Shown here: positions 33,760-45,009 of the stretch, one piece after another
Numbering within the stretch: the stretch's first letter is position 1
How the letters are laid out: each line of letters starts with the position of its first letter
Assembly: GCA_963744735.1 (NCBI GenBank)
Contig: CAVUVH010000034.1
Coordinates: forward strand, 248,001-312,000
Direction of reading: 5' to 3'
Source: RPQJ01 sp963744735
GTDB taxonomy: Bacteria > Pseudomonadota > Gammaproteobacteria > Steroidobacterales > Steroidobacteraceae
DNA: 64,000 nt
The notes under the pieces: generated by a model
What the model was told of the DNA's origin: nothing
What the model saw: the letters and a program-made list of their open reading frames with translations, nothing else
The model's database searches: none
Position numbers and translations under genes: made by a program

Positions 33760-35247
33760 ATGATGCGGCGGCCCAAGCCTGTGAGCCCGACGCGTTTGCG
33801 ATATTTCCGCCTGCTGCCCACCCTGCTGCTGGCGCTGGTCGCGCTGCTGGCGTGCGCGCCGGCGCCGGTCGCGGCACGCGACCGGGATTACCTGCCGCCC
33901 GAGGTGGCGCAGGCGCTGGCCCGTCGCAAGATCCCGGGCAACAGCCTCAGCGTGTTCGTGCGCGAGGTCGGCCGTGACGAGCCGCTCGTCAGCTACAACT
34001 CCACCGTGCCGCGCAATCCTGCCTCGACGATGAAGGTCGTCACGACCTTCGCCGCGCTCGAGTCGCTCGGTCCGGCGTACAGCTGGCGCACGCGGGCGTA
34101 TGCGACCGGCCCGGTGCGCGACCAGGTGCTCGAAGGCAACCTCGTGCTGGTCGGCGGCGGCGACCCGTTCATGTCGCACGAGCGCTGGTGGGCATTTGTC
34201 ATGGGGCTGCGACAGGCCGGCATCCTGCGCATCGCCGGCGACGTGATCATCGACAACACGTTCTTTGCGCCGCAGGGCGACGACCGGGCGGCCTTCGACA
34301 ACCGTCCGTATCGCAGCTACAACGTGCTGCCCGACGCGTTGCTGGTCAATTTCCAGACGGTCACGGTCAGCGCGGTGCCCGACGCCGCGACCGGGTCCGT
34401 GCGGGTCAGCGCCAATCCGTGGCCTGCCAACCTGGTCATCGACAACAACGTGCGCCTGGAGCCCGGTGCGTGCCGGCGCGGCGCGTCCGGGATCGTGGTC
34501 GCCATGCCCGAAGGTCCCACGGGCAACCGCATTTCCCTGTCGGGCCGTTACTCGGCCGGTTGCGGCCAGTTCTCGGTGGCGCGCGCGGTAATGAAGGCGC
34601 CCGATTTCGCCTACGGCCTGTTCCGCACGTTCTGGCAGCAGTCGGGCGGCACGATCGGCGGCGGCTGGCGGCTCGGCACGCTGCCGGCGGATGCCCGGCT
34701 GCTGTACACGCACGACTCGCTGACCCTCGCCGAAGTCATCCGGCTGGTCAACAAGTACTCGAGCAACTCGATGGCGCGCGCGTTGCTGCTGACGATGGGC
34801 GCGGAGCGCTTCCCCGGCCGTCCGGCGACGACGACGGCGGGGCGCGAGGCGATCCAGGCGTTCCTGGCGCGGCTGGGGATCGCTGCGCCCGAACTGATCC
34901 TGGAAAACGGCTCGGGCCTGTCGCGCACTGAGCGCATCAGCGCCGCCACGCTGGCGGACGTGCTGCTGGCGGCACATCGCAGCCAGTACATGCCGGAGTT
35001 CGCGGCCTCGCTGCCATTGTCGGCCACGGACGGCACGCTCAAGCGGCGCTTCAGGTCGCCGGAAATGCAGGGCCGGCTGCGCATGAAGACCGGCACGCTC
35101 GAGGACGTCACTGCGCTGGCCGGCTACGTCAATGCGGCCAGCGGCCGCACCTTCGTCACCGTCGTCATGCTGAACCATCCGACCGCGTCCCAGGGCAGCG
35201 GCGAGGCGATCCAGTCGGCGCTCGTCCAATGGGTGTTCAGCCAGTAG
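33760..35247 (+). CDS. dacB: D-alanyl-D-alanine carboxypeptidase/endopeptidase (PBP4 type)
   Basis: A periplasmic penicillin-binding protein of about 495 residues that trims or opens peptidoglycan crosslinks. The signal peptide is LLPTLLLALVALLACAPAPVAA. Active-site motifs are SxxK in NPASTMKVVT, SxN in KYSSNSMARA and KTG in LRMKTGTLEDV, with the long PBP4 insert between the first two. NGSGLSRTERISA is also typical. Starts are uncertain: ATG at 33760 or 33763, or GTG at 33781. Confidence 0.9.
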   Translation: MMRRPKPVSPTRLRYFRLLPTLLLALVALLACAPAPVAARDRDYLPPEVAQALARRKIPGNSLSVFVREVGRDEPLVSYNSTVPRNPASTMKVVTTFAALESLGPAYSWRTRAYATGPVRDQVLEGNLVLVGGGDPFMSHERWWAFVMGLRQAGILRIAGDVIIDNTFFAPQGDDRAAFDNRPYRSYNVLPDALLVNFQTVTVSAVPDAATGSVRVSANPWPANLVIDNNVRLEPGACRRGASGIVVAMPEGPTGNRISLSGRYSAGCGQFSVARAVMKAPDFAYGLFRTFWQQSGGTIGGGWRLGTLPADARLLYTHDSLTLAEVIRLVNKYSSNSMARALLLTMGAERFPGRPATTTAGREAIQAFLARLGIAAPELILENGSGLSRTERISAATLADVLLAAHRSQYMPEFAASLPLSATDGTLKRRFRSPEMQGRLRMKTGTLEDVTALAGYVNAASGRTFVTVVMLNHPTASQGSGEAIQSALVQWVFSQ

Positions 35248-35304
35248 CCGCAGGCCACCTCATCCTTTGGTCGAATGACGGGCGGGAGCCCCGTTTTCCG
35301 CCGC

Positions 35305-35310
35305 TATACT
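35305..35310 (+). promoter_or_regulatory. Candidate -10 element TATACT
   Basis: GCTATACTCGGCC lies 40 bases before the HIT-protein start, sharing the TATACTCG word found at 5456 and 12084. No clear -35 was found. Confidence 0.35.
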
Positions 35311-35349
35311 CGGCCACGAAGGTAGCGCTTGGGGAGTGGGTCCGCCGCC

Positions 35350-35769
35350 ATGGCTTACGACACCGGCAACGTATTCGCGCGAATCCTGCGCGGGGAAATC
35401 CCGGCGCACAAAGTGCATGAGGACGCGCACACGCTCGCGTTCATGGACGTGATGCCGCAGGCCGATGGCCATGTGCTGGTCATCCCGAAGGCCGCGGCCG
35501 AGAACATCTTCGAAGTGCCCCCGGATGCGCTCGCCGCGACGATCCTGACGACGCAGCGCGTGGCGCGCGCCGTGCAACGGGCGTTCGCTGCGCCGGGAAT
35601 CCTCATTGCCCAGCTGAACGGCAGTGCCGCCGGGCAGTCGGTGTTCCACCTGCATTTCCACGTCGTGCCGCGGCACGCGGGTCTCGACCTGCGCTTCCAC
35701 GCGCGCGACATGGCCGATCCGAAGATCCTGGCGGAACACGCAGCCCGCGTGCGTGCCGCCCTCGACTGA
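35350..35769 (+). CDS. HIT family nucleotide-binding hydrolase (HINT-like)
   Basis: A 139-residue histidine-triad protein. The HIT motif HLHFHVVPRH is present, and the N-terminus NVFARILRGEIPAHKVHED with FMDVMPQADGHVLVIPK is typical. These enzymes hydrolyse purine nucleoside phosphoramidates or aminoacyl-AMP. Its position directly before an acyl-CoA synthetase that forms acyl-AMP intermediates is suggestive but not proof of linkage. Confidence 0.9.
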   Translation: MAYDTGNVFARILRGEIPAHKVHEDAHTLAFMDVMPQADGHVLVIPKAAAENIFEVPPDALAATILTTQRVARAVQRAFAAPGILIAQLNGSAAGQSVFHLHFHVVPRHAGLDLRFHARDMADPKILAEHAARVRAALD

Positions 35770-35810
35770 ACGCACCCTGGCCACAGCGCCCGGGGAAGGG
35801 GAGTCCAACG

Positions 35811-37754
<1,944 letters not shown>

Positions 37755-37793
37755 CGCGGTTCGCGGTACGCGCAGCGTCGACTGCGCGTTGAT

Positions 37794-37919
37794 GGCTCAC
37801 GCGCGGGTGTCGTCGGTTCGTCCCGGGGACACGCCGTGAATCCGTCCCTGGAGGCTCGCGCGCGCCATCCCTGGCGCGCGACGGTCCCCGGACGAACCGA
37901 CGACACCCGCACGCGAGCC
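37794..37919 (+). repeat. Large hairpin element, copy A
   Basis: Arms of about 30 bp, GGCTCACGCGCGGGTGTCGT and onward on the left, with the near-exact reverse complement at 37890-37919 on the right. They enclose a conserved core starting GACACGCCGTGAATCCGTCC and continuing CTGGAGGCTCGCGCG. The apex is a second hairpin, GCGCGCCA-TCCC-TGGCGCGC. The core ends CGACGGTC. The core matches copies B and C; the arms do not. Confidence 0.85.
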
Positions 37920-38043
37920 GTAACGGTGCTGCAACCGGTTCGCGATCGTGGCGTTTTCGCGGCCACGGTGGGCCTCGCGTGTCCGATGCGCTCGGCCTGC
38001 CGCAAACTCTCGCCGACCAGGAATTCATGGTGCACCGACGGCG

Positions 38044-38163
38044 GCCAACGTGGGCTGCCTGGTCGGGACGGCGGACCGTCGCGCGCCAGGGATGGCGCGC
38101 GCGAGCCTCCAGGGACGGATTCACGGCGTGTCCGCCGGTCGCGACCAGGCAGTCCGCGCTGGC
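38044..38163 (-). repeat. Large hairpin element, copy B (inverted relative to A)
   Basis: The same core as copy A on the opposite strand, identical over its central 50 or so bases. It is enclosed by its own arms: the left begins GCCAACGTGGGCTGCCTGGT and the right is its imperfect complement ending GCGCTGGC. The arm sequence differs entirely from copy A, yet pairs internally. Confidence 0.85.
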
Positions 38164-38229
38164 CGCTGCAGCAGTTCCTCCGAATCCGAATCCGGATCCG
38201 TGCGAGCGAATGTCGCTGCGCGATCGACC

Positions 38230-38718
38230 TCAGCCGACGAAGTACGCGAACACGAACAACCCCAGCATCGTGAACACCAGCGCGAGCTTGGTCAGCGTGC
38301 CGAACAGCAGTCCCATCCACGTCGCGACGCCCGCCTGCGTGGCCTTGCGCCATTCGCCGTGCGACAGCATCTCGCCCGCCACCGCGCCCACGAACGGACC
38401 GAGGATCAGGCCAGGGATGCCGAGGAACAGGCCGCCGAAGGTGCCGAGCGCGGCGCCGATGATGGCGTAGCGGGTGGCGCCGACCCGCTTGGCGCCCATC
38501 GCGGTCGCGGCGAAGTCGATCGCGAACGAAGCCAGCGTGAGCAGGCCGAGGAACGTCAGGGTGATCCAGCCCACGCGCTGGAAGTCGTCGGCCCACGCGG
38601 CCAACAGCAGACCGCCGAAGACCAGCGGCACGCCCGGCAACGCCGGCAGGACCGAACCGGCGATCCCGCCGACGATCATCAGCGCCGCCAGCACCCACAT
38701 CCAGGCATTTCCTTCCAT
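38230..38718 (-). CDS. DUF456 membrane protein
   Basis: A 162-residue inner-membrane protein with four or five helices. The Gly-rich duplicated pattern (LPALPGVPLVFGGLLLAAW, GTFGGLFLGIPGLILGPFVG) identifies the DUF456 family. WRKATQAGVATWMGLLFGT follows. Function unknown. ATG at 38718, 49 bases from the divergent hrpB start. Confidence 0.85.
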   Translation of the reverse strand: MEGNAWMWVLAALMIVGGIAGSVLPALPGVPLVFGGLLLAAWADDFQRVGWITLTFLGLLTLASFAIDFAATAMGAKRVGATRYAIIGAALGTFGGLFLGIPGLILGPFVGAVAGEMLSHGEWRKATQAGVATWMGLLFGTLTKLALVFTMLGLFVFAYFVG

Positions 38719-38767
38719 CAGGCAATGATGCACGCTCCTCGCGCCGCCGTCACAGGATCCCGCCGCG

Positions 38768-41316
38768 TTGATTCCGCCGTTGCCCGACACCCCGATCTGC
38801 GCCGCCCTGCCCGAGCTGCGGGCGGCGCTCACGCGGCAGCGCAACGTCGTGCTGGAGGCGCCGCCGGGGGCGGGCAAGAGCACCGTCGTGCCGCTGGCGC
38901 TGCTCGACGAGCCGTGGCTCGCGGGCCAGCGGCTGATCATGCTGCAGCCCCGGCGCATCGCTGCCCGGGCCGTCGCGCGCCGGCTGTCGCAGCTGGCCGG
39001 GTGCGAGCCCGGGCAACTGGTCGGGTATCGCACGCGACTCGAGACCCGCGTCAGCGCGGCGACCCGGATCGAAGTGGTGACGGAAGGCATCCTGACCCGC
39101 CAGCTGCAGTCCGACGCCGCGCTCGAGGGCGTCGGCTGCGTGATCTTCGACGAATTCCACGAGCGCAACCTGCAGTCCGACCTCGGCCTCGCGCTGGTGC
39201 TCGACGTGCAGCAGCACCTGCGCGACGACCTGCGCGTGCTGGTGATGTCGGCCACGCTGGACGGGCTCGCCGTCGCGCGGGTACTGGGCGACGCGGCGAT
39301 CGTGCGCTCAGCGGGGCGTGCCTACGACGTCGTCACGCATTATTCGGCGCCCCTGCCTGCCACCGTGAACCGCTGGCCAGAGCCGATCGAACAGCGCGCG
39401 GCGCGCGCGGTGCTGCGTGCCCTCGCGACCGATCCCGGTGATGTACTCGTGTTCCTGCCGGGTGCGGCGGAGATCCGCCGCTGTGCCGATGCGATCGCCG
39501 CGACTGCCGGCGATCCATCGCTGCAGGTGCTGCCGCTGTACGGTGACCTCGATGCCGCGACCCAGGATGCTGCCCTGCGTCCGGCGCCGCCGGGCCGTCG
39601 CAAGGTCGTGGTCGCCACCAACCTGGCCGAGACCAGCCTGACGATCGAAGGCGTGCGCATCGTGGTCGACGCCGGGCTGGAGCGGCGCCAGCGTTTCGAT
39701 CCCAACTCCGGCATGAGTCGACTGGAAACCGTATCGATATCGCGCGCATCGGCGGACCAGCGGCGGGGACGCGCAGGCCGCACGGCCCCGGGCGTGTGTT
39801 ACCGCCTGTGGTCCGAATCGCAGCACGAGGGGCTGGCGGCTCACATGCCGCCGGCCATGCTCGAAGCCGACCTGGCGCCGCTGGCGCTGGAACTCGCCTG
39901 CTGGGGCAGCGCCGATCCTGCGGCGCTGCGCTGGCTCGACCCACCGCCACAAGCCACCCTCGAGCAGGCGCGCGAGTTGCTGCAGCGTCTCGAGGCGCTC
40001 GATGCGCGCGGCCAGGTCACGGCGCTGGGACGGCGCATGGCAGCGCTCGGCACGCATCCGCGGCTCGCTCACATGATCGAGCGCGCGTTGCCGCTGGGTC
40101 TCGGTGCCCTGGCCTGCGACCTGGCCGGCCTGCTGAGCGAGCGCGATCCGTTGCGCGCGCACGCCACGCAGCAGGATCCCGACCTGCGCCATCGCGTCGA
40201 TGTCCTGCGCGGCGGTCGTCCGCCGCCCGGCCTGGCGATCGATCAGCGCGCGCTGCAGCAGGCCCGTCGCTCCAGCGAGCTGTTCTCCCGGCGACTGGCG
40301 CGAGGTGCGGCGCCGGTGCCCGCGCCGGGGCATCCGGCCGTCGGGCACGACGCCGCTGTCGGACTGCTGCTGGCCTTTGCCTACCCGGACCGGATCGGAC
40401 TGCGGCGGCCGGGCGAGCAGCCGCGTTACCTGCTGGCCCAGGGTCGTGGCGCAGTGCTGCCGGCGCCTTCCGCGCTGGGGCGCAGCGAGATCATCGTCGC
40501 GGCCGAACTCGACGCGGGTGAGCGCGAGGCAAAGGTGTACCTTGCGGCCCCGCTCGAGCGTGCGCTGCTCGACACCCACCTGGCGGCACTGACGACCGAA
40601 GCCGAAGAAGTGACCTGGGATGCACGCGCCGCCGCGGTGGTCGCGCGTCGCGTACGGCGACTCGGCGCCCTCGTACTCGAGGAGCGCGCGCTGCGCGATG
40701 CCGCAAGTCCCGGAATCGCGCGCGGCGATGCTTGCCGGCATCCGCGAGATGGGCCTCGCGTGCCTGCCATGGACACCGGCGCTGCAGCAGTGGCGTGCGC
40801 GGGTGGGCCTGCTGCGCTCAGCTGCAGCCACGCCGGCGCAGTCTGCGGAGTGGCCCGACGTGTCCGACGCCGCCCTGCTCGCGTCCCTGGAGGACTGGCT
40901 CGCCCCATGGCTCGACGGCGTCACCCGCCGCGATCACCTCGCCCGCGTCAAGCTGCACGATGCGCTGCACGCACTGCTCGACTGGAACCAGCAGCGCCGC
41001 CTCGACGAACTAGTGCCCACGCACCTGACCGTGCCGAGCGGCTCCCGCATCGCCGTCGACTATTCGGGCGCGATCGCCGGCGCTTGCCGTGAAGCTGCAG
41101 GAGGTATTTGGCTGGATGGAATCGCCGCGCATCGCCGGCGGCCGCGTGCCCGTGACGCTGGAACTGCTGTCGCCGGCACGGCGCCCCGTGCAGGTCACCC
41201 GCGATCTCGCGAGCTTCTGGGCGCGCGGCTACGCCGAAGTCAGGAAGGAACTCAAGGGTCGCTACCCGAAGCACTACTGGCCGGACGATCCTTACGCGGC
41301 AACGCCGACGCGCAAG
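38768..41316 (+). CDS. hrpB: ATP-dependent helicase HrpB (frame-disrupted, stop not found)
   Basis: A DEAH-box helicase of about 850 residues. Motif I is EAPPGAGKSTVVP, motif II DEFHERN, motif III VMSATLDG, and motif VI RRGRAGRTAPGVCYRLW; the C-terminal HrpB domain ends in GRYPKHYWPDD and PTRK. The frame breaks near 40715 (extra G) and near 41070 (extra A: removing it gives SPALAVKLQEVFGW). No stop codon separates it from the following lipoprotein frame, so the 3' end is uncertain; another indel or a lost stop is likely. Function: RNA/DNA helicase, exact role unsettled. Confidence 0.88.
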
Positions 41317-41890
41317 GTGCAGGCCGCCGGCATCGGAGCGCGGCGTGCCGCGCCGCGGACCGCGGCCGCCACGCGCGGGCTGTGCGCTGTTTGCCTTGCG
41401 CTCGTGCTGGCGGGTTGCACGCCGTTTCGACCCGGACTGCCATCCACGGCCGTGCCCCCGCCCGGCACGGCGTCGTCGCGGGAGGGCGCCGGGATCGCGC
41501 GCGTGGCCGTGGCGCAACTGGGCGCGCCGTACCGTTATGGCGGGGCGGAACCCATCGCGCGGGTTCGACTGCAGCGGCCTGGTGTTCTACGCGCATGCCC
41601 AGCAGGGCGTGGCCGTGCCGCGAACCGCCGCTGAGCAGTTCGCCGCTGCGCGCAGCGTCGACCGCGACGATCTCGAGCCTGGCGACCTCGTGTTCTATCG
41701 CCTCGTCCCGCGCCGGGGGGGCGTCACCCACGTTGGCATCTATGTCGGGCAGGGCCGTTTCGTGCACGCGCCTCAGAGCGGCAGGCAGGTCGGGGAAGCG
41801 CTGCTCGACGATCCGTACTGGCGCGAGCGCTTTGCCGGTGCAGGTCGGTTGCATCCAGCCGGGGCCGGCGCAGGTCCGCGGCTCGAGTGA
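41317..41890 (+). CDS. NlpC/P60 (C40) peptidoglycan hydrolase lipoprotein (frame-disrupted)
   Basis: A lipoprotein of about 190 residues. The signal GLCAVCLALVLAGC is a lipobox. The catalytic Cys is in FDCSGLVFYAH, and the His is in GGVTHVGIYVGQGRFVHAP. The early AVAQLGAPYRYGG motif is typical of the Spr/NlpC family of endopeptidases that cut peptide crosslinks. An extra A near 41557 splits the gene; removing it joins GGAEP to SRGFDCSGL. The GTG at 41317 is the best start visible, but the upstream hrpB frame is continuous, so the true start is unsure. Confidence 0.8.
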
Positions 41891-41915
41891 TGACCGCCGC
41901 TGGTCGGTCGACGGA

Positions 41916-42830
41916 TCAGGCGTAGTGCGCGCGGCACTCCGCTTCGCGGCCGCGCACCACGCGCCGGCCGGCCAGCGGGCCGTGCGTCTCGGTGACCACC
42001 GTGTGCTGGCCTTCCGAGCTCTCCGCGTCGTAATGGAAGATGCGCACCCAGTCGTGCGTGCGCTTCAGCTGGTGCGCCTGCGCCGTGTTGGAAAACAGCG
42101 CCGTGAACTGCCAGCCGTCGCGCTCGGCATGCAGCACCGGCAGCCACGCTTCGTGGGACGGGTTGAAGCGCGTCGGAGCGATCAGCGGCAGGGTCCCGGC
42201 CGCAGCCTGTTCGCGGTACTGGCGGTCGATCGCCAGCAGCGCGGCCACTCCCGGTTGCGGGCCGGCCGTCATCGATCCGGCGGTCGCGACCTCGCGACCA
42301 CGCACCAGCATCGCGTGCAGGTTGGCGCGGATGGCGGCGGCCCGCCGCGGTCCTACGCCCGGCACGTTCTCGAGCCGGCCGTCGTGCGCCGCGAGTTCGA
42401 GCCCCTCGAGCGTGTCGATGTGCAGTTCCTCGTGGATGCGTTCAGCCAGGCGATGGCCGAGGCCGGGCACGACCGTGAACAGCTGGACGGGATCCGTCGT
42501 GCCGCGCAGTCGCTCGAGCTGCGTCCAGTGGCCGGTGCGAACCATCTCGACGATCGCCGTGGCGATGCCGCGGCCGACGTGCGGCAGCCGGTCGAGTCCC
42601 TCGACGCCTTCGCGGTCGACCAGTTCAACCACCTGTTCCGGCGCCAGCCTTGCGATCGTATCGCCCGCCTTGCGATAGGCGGCCACGCGGTACGGGTTTG
42701 CGCCCTGTGCGTGCAGCAGGTCGGCTGCTTCGCGCAGCCGGGCGGCAATGTCGGCTGCGGCGACGTCGTGCACGCCGGCCGCCGCGGTTTCGACCGCCGT
42801 CTCAGCCTCGGGTGCCGTCAGTCGTTCCAT
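41916..42830 (-). CDS. Helix-hairpin-helix protein (PolX N-terminal-like)
   Basis: A 304-residue protein. The N-terminal part resembles the 8-kDa and HhH regions of X-family polymerases: ADIAARLREAADLLHAQGAN, PYRVAAYRKAGDTI, LDRLPHVGRGIATAIVEMV and FTVVPGLGHRLAERI, with NVPGVGPRRAAAIRAN as a later HhH. The polymerase catalytic domain is absent; instead it ends with ALFSNTAQAHQLKRTHDWVR and FHYDAESSEGQHTVVTET. Probably binds DNA. Function unknown. Confidence 0.75.
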   Translation of the reverse strand: MERLTAPEAETAVETAAAGVHDVAAADIAARLREAADLLHAQGANPYRVAAYRKAGDTIARLAPEQVVELVDREGVEGLDRLPHVGRGIATAIVEMVRTGHWTQLERLRGTTDPVQLFTVVPGLGHRLAERIHEELHIDTLEGLELAAHDGRLENVPGVGPRRAAAIRANLHAMLVRGREVATAGSMTAGPQPGVAALLAIDRQYREQAAAGTLPLIAPTRFNPSHEAWLPVLHAERDGWQFTALFSNTAQAHQLKRTHDWVRIFHYDAESSEGQHTVVTETHGPLAGRRVVRGREAECRAHYA

Positions 42831-42975
42831 GTTCCATCGTCGCCCCGGGCGGGGTGACCTTGAATCCGTGCGCCATGCTCGCGCCGATGAACAGCCCCGA
42901 CCATTCGGGTTTTACGAGAGGGCCTCGAGACGGTCTATGATCCGCGGGTCACACAGGGCAGGAGACAGGCAAGAA

Positions 42976-44441
42976 ATGCGCAGGCTGGCGGGCTGGCTGG
43001 GCCGTACGCTGCGGTCACTGGTTACAGCGCTGCTGCTGGTGGCGGGCGGGTTTTACCTGCATTTCCTCTGGAGCGGTCCTGAGCTGCAGCCCTGGCATCG
43101 CGCGCGCCTGCAGGCGGAATTCACGGCCGCCGACCTCGACCGAGGGGCGCATCACGAACCTGGCGCAGTATCGCGAGCGCGAGCGCGAATTGCTGGAACA
43201 GGTCCGGATGGAAACCAGACCCGTTCTTGATCCGGGACGGGTACCTGCCGATCAATCGCTTCGTCCCCGGCAGCCTCAGTGATCCCAACGTCTGGCAGTA
43301 CAACTGGAATCGCACCTTCATCCTCGAACCGCGCGGCACGCCAGTGGGCGGCGTGCTGCTGCTGCACGGGCTGACCGATTCGCCCTACAGCCTGCGCAGC
43401 GTCGGCCTGGCGCTGGTCGCCCGCGGCTATCGGGTCGTGGGTCTGCGACTTCCGGGGCACGGCACCGCCCCCTCGGGGCTGCTGAGGTTCGAGGTGGAAG
43501 ACCTCGAGGCGGCGACCCAGCTCGCGATGCGCGACCTGCGGCAGTCGCTCGGCGCCGGGCGTCCGCTGTTCATGATCGGTTACTCGAACGGCGCGGCGCT
43601 GGCGGTGAGCTACACGCTCGCTGCGCGCAGCGATTCCGCACTGCCGCGACCGGCTGGCCTCGTGCTGATCTCGCCGGCCATCGGCATCACGCGGCTGGCG
43701 GCTCTCGGTCGCATCCGTACCGGCCTGTCCGAACTGCAGGGATTCGGGCGCGCAGCCTGGCAGGTGGTCGAGAACGAAGTCGATCCCTACAAGTACCAGT
43801 CGTTCAGCTGGAACGCGGCCGGGGAGACGAAGCGATTGACCCGCGGGCTGTCCACCCGTATCGCGGACCTCGCGCGCGAGGGGCCGGTGCGCGACATGCC
43901 GCCCATCCTGGCGTTCGTCTCGACGGTGGACTCGACGGTGCAGGCGCCGGCGGTGATCGATTCGCTGCTCGGCCGGCTGGCGCCGGACGGCCACGAGCTC
44001 GTGCTGTTCGACGTCAACCGGTTGTCGCTCGTGCAGCCCCTGCTGGTCGCGGACCCGGCGCCGCTCACGCGGCGGCTGATGACGCAGGGCAAGCTGCCGT
44101 TTGCGCTGACGCTGGTGACCAACAGGCCTGATTCGCTGCAGGCCGTGGAGCGGCGCGTCCCTGCGCTGGGCGGCGCCGCGACGGAACGGCCACTCGGCCT
44201 CAGCTGGCCGACGCACGTGTTCTCGCTCTCGCACGTGGCCCTGCCGTTTCCGCCGGACGACCCGCTGTACGGCTATGCGGCGGAGCGCACCTCGAGTCAC
44301 ATACAGCTGGGCCGGCTCGAAGTGCGCGGCGAGAACGGGGTGCTGAACGTGCCTGGCTGGATGCTCACCCGCCAGCGCAGCAACCCGTTCCACGCCTACA
44401 TGCTCGAGCGTATCGAGTCGTTCCTCGCCACCACGCCTTAG
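42976..44441 (+). CDS. Membrane-anchored alpha/beta hydrolase (frame-disrupted)
   Basis: A protein of about 488 residues. The N-terminal signal or anchor is LRSLVTALLLVAGGFYLHFL. The hydrolase core has GGVLLLHGLTDSPYSLRSV, RLPGHGTAPSGL and the nucleophile IGYSNGAALAVSY (GxSxG). The C-terminal SLSHVALPFPPDD carries a probable His. Two single-base breaks lie near 43139 and 43220; the middle piece reads TNLAQYRERERELLEQVRME. The substrate is unknown; it is probably periplasmic. Confidence 0.78.
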
Positions 44442-44528
44442 GAGCCAGGCGAGCGGGTCTGCTACGATTCGCGCGCGCGCGGCCGGGGGGAGGCGCGCGG
44501 CAACCACGCACGATAAAGGAACACCGAC

Positions 44529-45009
44529 ATGGCCGCTGCGCCCAACCAGCCCGCCGCAACTGCGCCCGCATCGCCGCCAGCGAAGCCGCCGCGCCGCAGC
44601 TTCCGCTCCTGGTTCTGGGGCAGCATCGCTCGGCGCGCTGCTGCTGATCGGTCTCTACACGGCGTTCATGCTCTGGTGGAGCTATTCCGAGGGCGAGCGC
44701 GCGGGCGTGCTGCAGAAGTTTTCCAAGCGCGGCTGGATCTGCAAGACCTACGAGGGCGAGCTCGCCATGTACGTGGTTGGAGGCGTGGCGCCGCAGATCT
44801 GGAATTTCAGCGTGCGCGACCCGGTGCTTGCGGACCAACTGCACGGGGCCGTCGGGCAGCAGGTGCGCCTGCATTACTCCGAGCATCCGGGACTGCCCAC
44901 GAACTGCTTCGGCGAGACCGACTATTTCGTGGACCGCTTCGAGATCGTGAGTGCGCCGGCGCCGGTGGCGCCGTCGTCGGGACTGGTCATTGCACCTCGT
45001 CAACCTTGA
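44529..45009 (+). CDS. Small conserved membrane protein (frame-disrupted)
   Basis: A protein of about 160 residues. Pro/Ala-rich start (NQPAATAPASPPAKPPRRS), then one membrane helix (ASLGALLLIGLYTAFMLWW), then a conserved domain: SEGERAGVLQKFSKRGWICK, TYEGELAM and WNFSVRDPVLADQLHGAVGQ. One base must be removed near 44626 to join the start with the helix. It is a familiar conserved hypothetical of gammaproteobacteria without known function. It overlaps the convergent next gene by 23 bases. Confidence 0.7.

Larger units (their letters stand above)
37755..38229. other. 475-bp intergenic region holding two large hairpin elements
   Basis: No gene is supported here. The region separates acs from the convergent DUF456 gene. 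It consists largely of two oppositely oriented copies of a 120-126-bp inverted-repeat element (37794-37919 and 38044-38163) with about 125 bp of unremarkable sequence between them. Short reading frames that translate parts of the elements are not credible genes. Confidence 0.8.

Noticed and set aside
37821..38160. Short hypothetical proteins in the acs-DUF456 gap
   Set aside because: They are translations of the conserved hairpin core in both orientations and recur with the element, not as genes.
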